Shown in pieces: positions 1-4,567 of a stretch of 5,164 nt of DNA; the first letter of the stretch is position 1, and each line of letters begins with the position of its first letter. The position numbers and the translations under genes were made by a program. The notes beneath the pieces were generated by a model, which searched no databases, was not told the origin of the DNA, and saw only the letters and a program-made list of their open reading frames with translations. Source of the DNA: Caldifarciminota bacterium (GTDB lineage: Bacteria > Hydrothermota > Tepidihabitantia > B3-TA06); the NCBI GenBank assembly GCA_014729665.1, contig WJJO01000302.1:1-5164 (forward strand), written 5' to 3'.

Positions 1-3
1 CCG

Positions 4-31
4 GTAGGGGCAGTTCATGAACTGCCCCTAC
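4..31. repeat. Perfect 28-bp palindrome, dispersed-repeat type
   Basis: The left arm GTAGGGGCAGTTCA is followed directly by its exact reverse complement, giving a perfect palindrome with no spacer. It lies 10 bp beyond the stop codon of the minus-strand permease gene. As DNA it could form a cruciform and as RNA a very strong hairpin. Read in the permease direction, TTTT comes before the hairpin and no T-run follows it before the window edge, so it is not a textbook intrinsic terminator, though it may still protect the 3' end of the mRNA. The GTAGGGGC...GCCCCTAC form resembles palindromic intergenic repeats scattered through many environmental bacterial genomes; that comparison is from memory. 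Only one copy is present here. Confidence 0.8.
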
Positions 32-41
32 AAAACCCTTC

Positions 42-1184
42 CTAATCCTTCCGCGCCGGCTCGTGCCCATGCCCTGAACAGCAGCTTGATGATTCCTCTT
101 TGCACTCGTGCTCGTGGCGCTTGTGTCTGGATTTGACAACGATTCCACTGACAATCTGATAGGCTATGAGACCGAGTATGAGTACTGCGGCTATAATCTT
201 GACGATTTGGGGAAATTCAAACATACCTACCATCATGCCCGATGAGGTGGGCGCAGACCAGGGAAGAAGGTCGAACAGGAAGCCCATGCCAAGCGCGGTG
301 ATTATAATCGAGGACAAGTAGATTATAAGTGAGCGGCGGCCAAGGGTCTTGGAGACAACGGTTAAGGTTACAGCGTTTGTTGCCGGTCCTGCGATTAAAA
401 GGACCATTGCCGCCCCCGGGGAGATGCCCTTCATTATCAAAGCGGCGGCTATGGGAAGCGAACCTGTAGCGCAGATATAGAGGGGTATGGAGAGAACAAG
501 CATGAGAAGCATCTGAAGGATAGGCGATGAAAGGTAGGTGGTGATGAGGCCTGCGGGAACGAAGTAGGCGATTGCGCCGCCGATCAGTGTACCGATTAAT
601 ACCCACTTGCCGATGTCGCGGACGAGTTCACCGAACGAGTAGGCAATCATCGCGCGTACGCGCGCCCCGAAGGAGTGATGGTGGTCATCTGTATGCTCGC
701 CGCACACGGGACAGGCGATTTTCTTAACATTTTCGTCGGCTGATTTCTTACGGTCGAAGATGTTGGCGCTTACTCCGGAAAAAACACCGGCGACGAAGGA
801 GGCAAAGATTCTATATATAGTGAATACCGGGCCTAGGAGGGAATAGGTTGCAAGTATGGAGTCTACCCCGGATGTCGGAGTAGATATCAGGAATGCAAGT
901 GTAGCACCCTTGCTTGCACCCGAGGAGTGAAGGGTGGATACGGTCGGTATTACCGAACACGAACACAAGGGCAGGGGGATTCCGAAAAGTGTAGCCTTGA
1001 GAACCGAGATGAAGTTGCTCTTGCCAAGATGCCGGGAGATGCGTTTGACCGAGACGAATACGTGCAAAATCCCCGCGAAGATGAAACCTATGATGAGGTA
1101 GGGAGCCATCTGGGCAAACAGGTTCCACGACTCAACGACTATACCGATAAGGGCATTCCATACATATGTTAGTACTTCACTCAA
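42..1184 (-). CDS. SO_0444/DUF318-family metal efflux permease
   Basis: A 380-residue polytopic inner-membrane protein of the DUF318 (YraQ/ArsP-like) permease superfamily, closest to the SO_0444 type annotated as Cu/Zn efflux transporters. It has two hydrophobic halves. The first has helices at about 8-45 and 60-140 and carries the signature PLCSCSVIP (72-80) and STPTSGVDS (101-109). The second has helices at about 192-305 with YICATGSLP (236-244) and GPATN (266-270), followed by a last helix at about 329-350. Between the halves is a hydrophilic loop with CPVC (158-161) and HHH (168-170). The C-terminal tail from about 352 is rich in Cys and His (HEHEC, SSCCSGHGH). These clusters suggest cytosolic capture of soft metal ions, but the substrate (Cu, Zn or arsenic species) cannot be read from sequence. 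The start is a TTG at 1182-1184, chosen because AAGGAG lies 6 nt upstream and no in-frame ATG follows nearby. It has its own promoter, 89 nt below the cyclophilin gene. The family is confident; the substrate is not. Confidence 0.9.
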   Translation of the reverse strand: MSEVLTYVWNALIGIVVESWNLFAQMAPYLIIGFIFAGILHVFVSVKRISRHLGKSNFISVLKATLFGIPLPLCSCSVIPTVSTLHSSGASKGATLAFLISTPTSGVDSILATYSLLGPVFTIYRIFASFVAGVFSGVSANIFDRKKSADENVKKIACPVCGEHTDDHHHSFGARVRAMIAYSFGELVRDIGKWVLIGTLIGGAIAYFVPAGLITTYLSSPILQMLLMLVLSIPLYICATGSLPIAAALIMKGISPGAAMVLLIAGPATNAVTLTVVSKTLGRRSLIIYLSSIIITALGMGFLFDLLPWSAPTSSGMMVGMFEFPQIVKIIAAVLILGLIAYQIVSGIVVKSRHKRHEHECKEESSSCCSGHGHEPARKD

Positions 1185-1190
1185 GCGTCA

Positions 1191-1196
1191 CTCCTT
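1191..1196 (-). promoter_or_regulatory. RBS fixing the TTG start of the permease
   Basis: The minus strand reads AAGGAG, 6 nt before a TTG codon. This strong, well-spaced site is the reason to accept the non-ATG start. Confidence 0.75.
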
Positions 1197-1220
1197 ACAA
1201 CACCAATAAATCATAGGACT

Positions 1221-1248
1221 ATTATAGGATTAGTATCTGGATTGTCAA
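1221..1248 (-). promoter_or_regulatory. Consensus sigma70 promoter for the permease gene
   Basis: On the minus strand, TTGACA (1248-1243) and TATAAT (1226-1221) are separated by 16 bp. Both hexamers are perfect consensus, so expression should be strong unless repressed. The predicted start is near 1214, giving a leader of about 30 nt. The bases just before the -10 read CTAATCC, a signature shared with the promoters of both ferritin units in this window. Downstream, TCCTATAAT is echoed 11 bp later by TCCTATGAT, which covers the predicted start site and could be an operator half-site. Confidence 0.8.
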
Positions 1249-1273
1249 CCCTTCCCGAACCTTTTATCTTCGG

Positions 1274-1828
1274 TTAGTTAGTCGATTTCTTTTGTTCTTC
1301 TATAGTAACGGTCAGCAGGGTGTCCCCGATATGTACGCTGTCTAAGACCGCGGCGCCTTCGATAAGTCTTCCAATGAGGGGATGTTTGCCGTCGAGTTCA
1401 GGTGCAGGCTGCTTCAGTATGATGAACTGGGATGAAACCGCGGTCGGATCGCTGGTAAAGTGCGCGTTCATCATAAGGTCGCCTCGGGCGGTGTGATAAG
1501 CCGTGTCTATACTCGCTTTAACGGCCTTGTTGTGGTGGCCTGATCCGTCGTTTCCCGGGCATCCTGATTGAACCACGCCTCCTTTCGATACGTGGTAGAA
1601 TAGCAGGTTGTTGTAGAAGCCTTCGTTTGCAACATTCACAAACTGCTCTACCGCTTTGGGTGATTTATCAGGGGTGAGTTCGAAGACCATCTCCCCCTTA
1701 TCAATTACCTTCATGGTGGCGTAGATTCTCTTCTCGGATATAGGCGTCTCTTCCTTCTTGCATGCGGGAAGCAGTAAAATCACGCCGGTCAGAACAAGAC
1801 TTACAATAACGCAACGTTTATTCATCAT
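1274..1828 (-). CDS. Cyclophilin-type peptidyl-prolyl isomerase-like lipoprotein
   Basis: A 184-residue cyclophilin-fold protein with a lipoprotein signal. The N-terminus has basic residues (KR at 4-5), a hydrophobic stretch to about residue 21 and a lipobox LPAC with the lipidation cysteine at 23, so it is probably membrane-anchored outside the cytoplasm. The cyclophilin domain runs from about 35 to 178. Hallmarks include PKAVEQFVNVANEGFYNNLLFY, split here as PKAVEQFVNV (57-66) and the FYNNLLFY stretch (71-78), then VVQSG (85-89), SSQFII (132-137) and ELDGKHPLIGRL (144-155). The usual FHRV catalytic motif reads FYHV (77-80), so the catalytic arginine position is His79; the substrate-pocket Phe of the GFMIQGG motif is Gly84, and the second Phe of SQFF is Ile136. 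Prolyl isomerase activity may therefore be weak or lost, leaving a binding or chaperone role. Two tandem ATGs exist. AGGAGG is 2 nt from the first and 5 nt from the second (1825), so translation more likely starts at 1825, giving 183 residues. Confidence 0.85.
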   Translation of the reverse strand: MMNKRCVIVSLVLTGVILLLPACKKEETPISEKRIYATMKVIDKGEMVFELTPDKSPKAVEQFVNVANEGFYNNLLFYHVSKGGVVQSGCPGNDGSGHHNKAVKASIDTAYHTARGDLMMNAHFTSDPTAVSSQFIILKQPAPELDGKHPLIGRLIEGAAVLDSVHIGDTLLTVTIEEQKKSTN

Positions 1829-1830
1829 AT

Positions 1831-1836
1831 CCTCCT
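1831..1836 (-). promoter_or_regulatory. RBS favouring the second of two tandem ATGs
   Basis: The minus strand reads AGGAGG. It is only 2 nt from the ATG at 1828 but 5 nt from the ATG at 1825, which argues for the downstream start of the cyclophilin gene. Confidence 0.65.
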
Positions 1837-1843
1837 ATGTCCT

Positions 1844-1871
1844 ATGATATTAAGATTTTGCTCCAGGTCAA
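1844..1871 (-). promoter_or_regulatory. Possible promoter of the cyclophilin gene
   Basis: The minus strand has TTGACC (1871-1866) and TATCAT (1849-1844) with a 16-bp spacer. Transcription would begin near 1837, leaving a leader of only about 10 nt with the Shine-Dalgarno at its very 5' end. That is unusually short, so the real promoter may lie further upstream. No better minus-strand pair was found between 1850 and 1957. Confidence 0.35.
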
Positions 1872-1957
1872 GACCCTGAAGCCTGAATCTTGCTTCCTTT
1901 AGGATGGAATACAGATGTTAAATTGTGATTTGATCCAGCGGATGTTATCGTAAGAGC

Positions 1958-1985
1958 TTGACAAAAGCCGATAAGGCATTATGAT
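1958..1985 (+). promoter_or_regulatory. Sigma70 promoter of the HEAT-repeat gene
   Basis: A perfect TTGACA (1958-1963) is followed after 16 bp by TATGAT (1980-1985). The predicted start near 1992 gives an untranslated leader of about 175 nt, long enough for an RNA control element, and a long hairpin is indeed present at 2058-2129. Bases 1872-1957, between this promoter and the cyclophilin promoter, show only a weak GAAGC/GCTTC inverted pair (1878-1896). Confidence 0.65.
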
Positions 1986-2057
1986 TTAGTATACAGGCGG
2001 CGGATGGTAAGGAAAAACGGAAATGGTATTTATTGGAGGAGGCACCGAGATATGTAT

Positions 2058-2129
2058 TAAGGCGTCGGCTGCCTCGAAGCTTAACCCGTAACGATTTGGT
2101 TAAGCCAATACGAGTAGGCCGACGTTTTA
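2058..2129 (+). promoter_or_regulatory. Long imperfect hairpin in the HEAT-gene leader, possible cis-regulatory RNA
   Basis: Three helices stack into one elongated hairpin. The outer helix pairs 2058-2069 with 2118-2129 (12 pairs, two of them G-U; core CGTCGGC with GCCGACG). The middle helix pairs CTCG 2073-2076 with CGAG 2111-2114. The apical helix pairs GCTTAACC 2079-2086 with GGTTAAGC 2098-2105 around an 11-nt loop. An alternative helix pairs GAGGCA 2039-2044 with TGCCTC 2070-2075; it overlaps the middle helix and would cross the outer one, so two folds could compete. The 3' side ends in GTTTTAG, only four T residues, so attenuation is possible but weakly supported. It lies about 40 nt upstream of the gene's RBS. 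I do not recognise it as a known riboswitch class. It could also be a DNA-level inverted repeat left by a small mobile element. Confidence 0.45.
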
Positions 2130-2167
2130 GCTTGAGGTAGTAAATAAACTGAAAGGAGAACGGTAAC

Positions 2168-3064
2168 ATGAATGGTAGGACCGTGGGAAATCTTATCAAG
2201 GCAATGCTGGTTGCCGTGGCTGTTCTAACCTGTCTGCCCATCATGGTTGTCGCTGAAACAGCCGACGTAAAGACACTTATCAACAAGCTTGACAGTGAAG
2301 ACGTACAGGTTCGCCAGGAAGCGGCTGAGGCTTTAGGGGAAGCTAACGTCACGAGCGCTGTAAGACCCCTGACCAAGGTGTTGAAGAAAGACGAGTACTG
2401 GGACGTTCGTGAAGCGGCGGCAGAGGCCTTGGGGAAGATAGGTGATCCGGCAGCCGTCAGGAACCTTTTGAAGGCTTTGGAAAATGACGAGAATGGAAAC
2501 GTAAAGGGTGCTGCAGCAGAGGCCCTTGGAAAGATAGGTGACGATAAGGCGGTCGACCCTCTTATCGAGGCCCTGGACAATAAGAGCGATGAAGCCCGCA
2601 GGGGCGCGGCTCTTGCCCTGGGAAAGATCGGTGATACTACAGCGGTTGGGCCATTGATTATTGCCCTGGAAGACGAGGATTCAAGGGTAAGGTATAACTC
2701 CGCTTTTGCTTTAGGAGAACTGGCAATCACTTACACCGAAACCTCGTTGAGGGGCACCGATTCAACCGTTGTAACCATGAACGAACATCCAAGGGCTATA
2801 GGTACGCTTAATTCTGCAATCGAAGACGAAAACGTAGACATTATCGCGGGTGCTTACCCCTTTTATATCCGCAAGGGGGAAGAAGGAACAGAACCTTTAC
2901 TGGAGAGAGCTATCTACATCTATGGAACCGAAGAGATGGCGGCAGATTACCTCAACTGCGGTAATCCTCAACTGGAACAGGCGGCCCAGTACTGGGCCGA
3001 GGCTCAGAATGTAACACTTCCCACAGATCGGAAGGGCCCAAAATGGGGAGAGTATAACGAATAA
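2168..3064 (+). CDS. Exported HEAT-repeat (PBS-lyase type) protein
   Basis: A 298-residue secreted alpha-solenoid protein. The signal peptide spans about 1-29: basic Arg4 and Lys11, a hydrophobic core at 12-28, and likely cleavage after VVA (27-29). LTC at 20-22 is a poor lipobox because Thr precedes the Cys, so type I cleavage is preferred. Five HEAT/PBS-lyase-like repeats of 31-32 residues follow at about 34-60, 61-92, 93-124, 125-155 and 156-185, with the recurring pattern AAAEALGKIGD..AV.PLI.AL.D. The C-terminal part (about 200-280) holds a less regular helical region with AYPFYIRKG, a YLNCGNPQLEQAA segment and a conserved-looking WG near the end (294-295). Such proteins are binding scaffolds and no enzymatic motif is visible; the partner is unknown. 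The start is the ATG at 2168, with AAAGGAG 9 nt upstream. It is monocistronic as far as can be seen. The fold assignment is secure, the function open. Confidence 0.85.
   Translation: MNGRTVGNLIKAMLVAVAVLTCLPIMVVAETADVKTLINKLDSEDVQVRQEAAEALGEANVTSAVRPLTKVLKKDEYWDVREAAAEALGKIGDPAAVRNLLKALENDENGNVKGAAAEALGKIGDDKAVDPLIEALDNKSDEARRGAALALGKIGDTTAVGPLIIALEDEDSRVRYNSAFALGELAITYTETSLRGTDSTVVTMNEHPRAIGTLNSAIEDENVDIIAGAYPFYIRKGEEGTEPLLERAIYIYGTEEMAADYLNCGNPQLEQAAQYWAEAQNVTLPTDRKGPKWGEYNE
2421..2634 (+). repeat. In-frame DNA repeats encoding HEAT units
   Basis: Near-identical 25-bp blocks, each encoding the EALGKIGD-type turn, start at 2421, 2517 and 2610. The spacings of 96 and 93 bp equal 32 and 31 codons. 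The first two blocks differ at only a few bases, pointing to recent duplication or gene conversion of repeat units. This also explains the long antisense open frame over this gene. Confidence 0.7.
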
Positions 3065-3384
3065 GGGAGTGTGAAAGGCTCTCTTTCATTCTTGAGAGAA
3101 ACCGGTTTCTATTCCCATTCCTGTGAGGTTGCAGGACGCGAAGCGGCTACCAAAGGAAATTTCCCAAGGTACAGAGGGGAAAAAGAAAGGTAGGTTCTGT
3201 AAGTAAAGAACTTGCCAAAACCTTTTACGGGAAACATGTGCCAATCCGTGTTTACTTTGCGACGAAGTCAACCTGTGGTTTAATGAACTTATCAGACAGT
3301 CTCCTGTCAGGAAAGGTTGTTTTTCTGGTTTCAAGGAATAGTCTTACCCGGTATAGCCTATGAATCAGCCTAAAACGATATTTC
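3065..3384. other. Intergenic stretch without a convincing gene
   Basis: These 320 bases follow the HEAT-repeat stop. A small GAAAG/CTTTC hairpin (3073-3087) and a perfect 14-bp palindrome AGAAACCGGTTTCT (3097-3110) lie just after the stop; neither has a T-run, so no clear terminator is seen. A 5-bp hairpin GACAG/CTGTC (3295-3308) stands about 9 nt before TTGTTTTT (3318-3325) and is a weak terminator candidate. A plus-strand frame is open for 78 codons (3127-3360, stop 3361-3363) but has no start with an RBS near its beginning. The minus strand is also open from a TTG at 3334 to 3086, again without a convincing RBS or recognisable domain. Overlapping open frames on both strands without signals fit a decayed or repeated non-coding element better than a gene. 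Confidence 0.5.
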
Positions 3385-3413
3385 TTGACATCTGCTTATT
3401 AATCCTGTATATT
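3385..3413 (+). promoter_or_regulatory. Sigma70 promoter of the ferritin-SOR operon
   Basis: A perfect TTGACA (3385-3390) and TATATT (3408-3413) have the optimal 17-bp spacing. The predicted start is near 3420, giving a leader of about 46 nt. AATCCT immediately precedes the -10 region, as it does at the permease promoter and the second ferritin promoter. Confidence 0.8.
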
Positions 3414-3432
3414 GTTCAGGTAAAGGATTAAT
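3398..3432. promoter_or_regulatory. Inverted repeat spanning -10 and start site, candidate operator
   Basis: ATTAATCCT (3398-3406) and its exact reverse complement AGGATTAAT (3424-3432) are separated by 17 bp. The gap contains the -10 hexamer and the predicted transcription start. The left arm lies upstream of the expected RNA start, so the symmetry cannot act as an RNA hairpin and fits a protein-binding site. The centre-to-centre distance of the arms is 26 bp, more than two helical turns, so two dimers or a larger assembly would be needed. The regulator is unknown; the sites do not match Fur or PerR boxes. Confidence 0.5.
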
Positions 3433-3465
3433 TCATAGTGATACAAATCCCTGAAAGGAGTTAAC

Positions 3466-3960
3466 ATGGGAACCAAAGGAAACGAGATAATAGGTATGGA
3501 TGTTTCCAAGCTCGTTACCGAGCTTAACAAGGCGTTGGCGGACGAGTGGCTGGCCTATTACCAGTACTGGCTCGGGGCCAAGGTCGTCAAGGGCCAGATG
3601 CGTGAAGCCGTTACCGCAGAACTCATAGAGCACGCCGATGACGAACTAAGGCACGCCGGGATGCTTGCAGACCGCATCACCCAGCTTGGCGGCACACCGG
3701 TGCTTACACCAGAGGAATGGTACAAGGTTACAAACTGCGGCTACGATGCACCTTCAGATCCCCACGTTCGCAAGATAGTGGAGCAGAACATTGCAGGGGA
3801 ACGCTGTGCAATAGAGGTATACCAGAAACTTTCCACGATGCTCAAGGATAAGGACCCGATAACATACAATATGGCGCTCGAGATACTGGCAGATGAGGTT
3901 GAACACGAGGACGATCTCGAGGCTATACTCGAGGATATGGATCTCGTGAAGAAGGGGTGA
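3466..3960 (+). CDS. DPS-like ferritin (thioferritin), Bacteroides DPSL type
   Basis: A 164-residue four-helix-bundle ferritin-like protein, expected to form a cytoplasmic dodecameric shell that oxidises Fe(II), preferably with H2O2, and stores the ferric mineral. Visible di-iron ligands follow the bacterioferritin order: Glu27 (ADEWLAYYQY), Glu60 and His63 (DELRH), Glu112 (GERCAI), and Glu144 and His147 (DEVEH). Cys91 (TNCGYDAP) and Cys114 (ERCAI) match the cysteine pair next to the di-iron site that defines thioferritins; from memory, the closest characterised relative is the Bacteroides fragilis DPS-like protein. Length fits that family. The ATG at 3466 is chosen because AAAGGAG ends 5 nt upstream; the in-frame Met11 has no RBS. 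It is the first gene of an operon, 31 nt ahead of superoxide reductase. That pairing suggests it consumes the peroxide made by its partner. A bacterioferritin label is possible in databases, but the cysteines favour DPSL. Confidence 0.9.
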   Translation: MGTKGNEIIGMDVSKLVTELNKALADEWLAYYQYWLGAKVVKGQMREAVTAELIEHADDELRHAGMLADRITQLGGTPVLTPEEWYKVTNCGYDAPSDPHVRKIVEQNIAGERCAIEVYQKLSTMLKDKDPITYNMALEILADEVEHEDDLEAILEDMDLVKKG

Positions 3961-3991
3961 TAACCGAAACCCCGAACTCTAAGGAGTAAAG

Positions 3992-4390
3992 ATGTCCGAA
4001 CACATAACAGATAACATCCAGTCGGCGGACTGGAAAGCGGAAAAACACGTGCCCGTTATCGATTGTCCGGATAAGGTCAAACGAGACGAGTGGGTAAAGG
4101 TTACCGTTACCCTGGGCAAAGAGATAACCCATCCCAATACAACCGAGCATCACATCCGCTGGATAAAGGCGTTTTTCGTGCCTGACGGGGCTAAGTTCGC
4201 ATACGATCTCGGGACGTTTGAGTTCAATGCGCACGGTGAATCCGCGGAAGGTCCAAACACCGGTCCTGTATACACTCACCACGAGGCGTCGTTCAGCTTC
4301 AAGACAGCCAAACCGGGCACCATAAACGTGTTGTCTTACTGCAACATCCACGGCCTTTGGGAGTCGAGCAAGCGTGTTGATCTGATTTAA
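3992..4390 (+). CDS. sor: Class II superoxide reductase (neelaredoxin type)
   Basis: A 132-residue cytoplasmic enzyme reducing superoxide to hydrogen peroxide at a mononuclear iron centre, without making O2. All centre II ligands are present: His19 (in EKHVPVI), His47 and His53 (in HPNTTEHHI), His54 belonging to the same HHI stretch, and Cys117 with His120 (in SYCNIHGLW). Glu17 and Lys18 of the EKH motif occupy the positions that gate and attract superoxide. Spacing between His47 and His53 (6) and Cys117 and His120 (3) matches the Pyrococcus furiosus enzyme. There is no N-terminal desulforedoxin domain with four cysteines, so it is class II rather than desulfoferrodoxin. An electron donor such as rubredoxin is required and is not encoded in this window. 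The start has AAGGAG 5 nt upstream. It is cotranscribed with the preceding DPS-like ferritin and followed by a terminator. Confidence 0.95.
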   Translation: MSEHITDNIQSADWKAEKHVPVIDCPDKVKRDEWVKVTVTLGKEITHPNTTEHHIRWIKAFFVPDGAKFAYDLGTFEFNAHGESAEGPNTGPVYTHHEASFSFKTAKPGTINVLSYCNIHGLWESSKRVDLI

Positions 4391-4411
4391 CGGACAGTTT
4401 CGAAAACCGGT

Positions 4412-4440
4412 AAGGGCCGCCATGAGCGGCCCTTTGTTTC
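4412..4440 (+). terminator. Rho-independent terminator of the ferritin-SOR operon
   Basis: A perfect 9-bp stem AAGGGCCGC (4412-4420) / GCGGCCCTT (4426-4434) closes a 5-nt loop CATGA and is followed by TGTTTC. It lies 21 nt after the superoxide reductase stop. The T-run is interrupted, but the stem is GC-rich and the placement is right, so the second ferritin gene is probably a separate transcript. Confidence 0.8.
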
Positions 4441-4475
4441 CAGAAAGCAAATACAATCAATACCTTGAACTTACC

Positions 4476-4503
4476 TTGACACGTTCAAAATAAATCCTAC
4501 AAT
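4476..4503 (+). promoter_or_regulatory. Sigma70 promoter of the second DPS-like ferritin
   Basis: A perfect TTGACA (4476-4481) and TACAAT (4498-4503) are separated by 16 bp. The TATAAT at 4504-4509 matches consensus better but would leave a 22-bp gap to TTGACA, so TACAAT is preferred. AATCC directly abuts the -10, giving AATCCTACAAT, one base different from AATCCTATAAT at the permease promoter. TTGAAC (4465-4470) and GTTCAA (4483-4488) form an inverted pair around the -35 hexamer. Leader length is about 58 nt. Confidence 0.75.
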
Positions 4504-4505
4504 TA

Positions 4506-4517
4506 TAATCTAGATTA
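4506..4517. promoter_or_regulatory. 12-bp palindrome at the start site, candidate operator
   Basis: TAATCTAGATTA is perfectly self-complementary and begins 2 bp after the -10 hexamer, covering the predicted transcription start near 4510. This is where a repressor would block initiation. It is AT-rich and short enough to arise by chance, and it does not match the longer PerR or Fur consensus. Confidence 0.4.
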
Positions 4518-4567
4518 AGTGATAGATTCTTGAAAACACATAAGCACATCCTTTAAGGAGGAAAAAT

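Noticed and set aside
927..1172. A plus-strand 81-codon open frame, and others on both strands inside the permease gene
   Set aside because: They lack domains and lie within a clear membrane permease gene with its own start signals.
1255..1273. CCGAA/TTCGG hairpin directly after the cyclophilin stop as a terminator
   Set aside because: The stem is 5 bp with a 9-nt loop and no T-run follows on the minus strand; the permease -35 lies immediately beyond. Read-through cannot be excluded.
2035..2060. A leader peptide: GGAGGAGG followed 9 nt later by ATG
   Set aside because: The frame is only ATG TAT TAA, two codons. It is too short to call a peptide, although it could be a minimal upstream frame.
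1945..2730. A 261-codon open frame on the minus strand opposite the HEAT-repeat gene
   Set aside because: It is Ser/Ala-rich and repetitive exactly where the HEAT units repeat, has no recognisable domain, and runs across the leader and promoter of a well-supported gene.
3923..4456. A 177-codon minus-strand open frame opposite superoxide reductase
   Set aside because: The plus strand carries a complete ligand set with RBS and terminator; the antisense frame reads through the terminator hairpin and resembles no known family.
4503..4518. A PerR or Fur box over the second ferritin start site
   Set aside because: The TTATAAT half is present but the opposite half matches poorly; only the 12-bp palindrome TAATCTAGATTA is supported.
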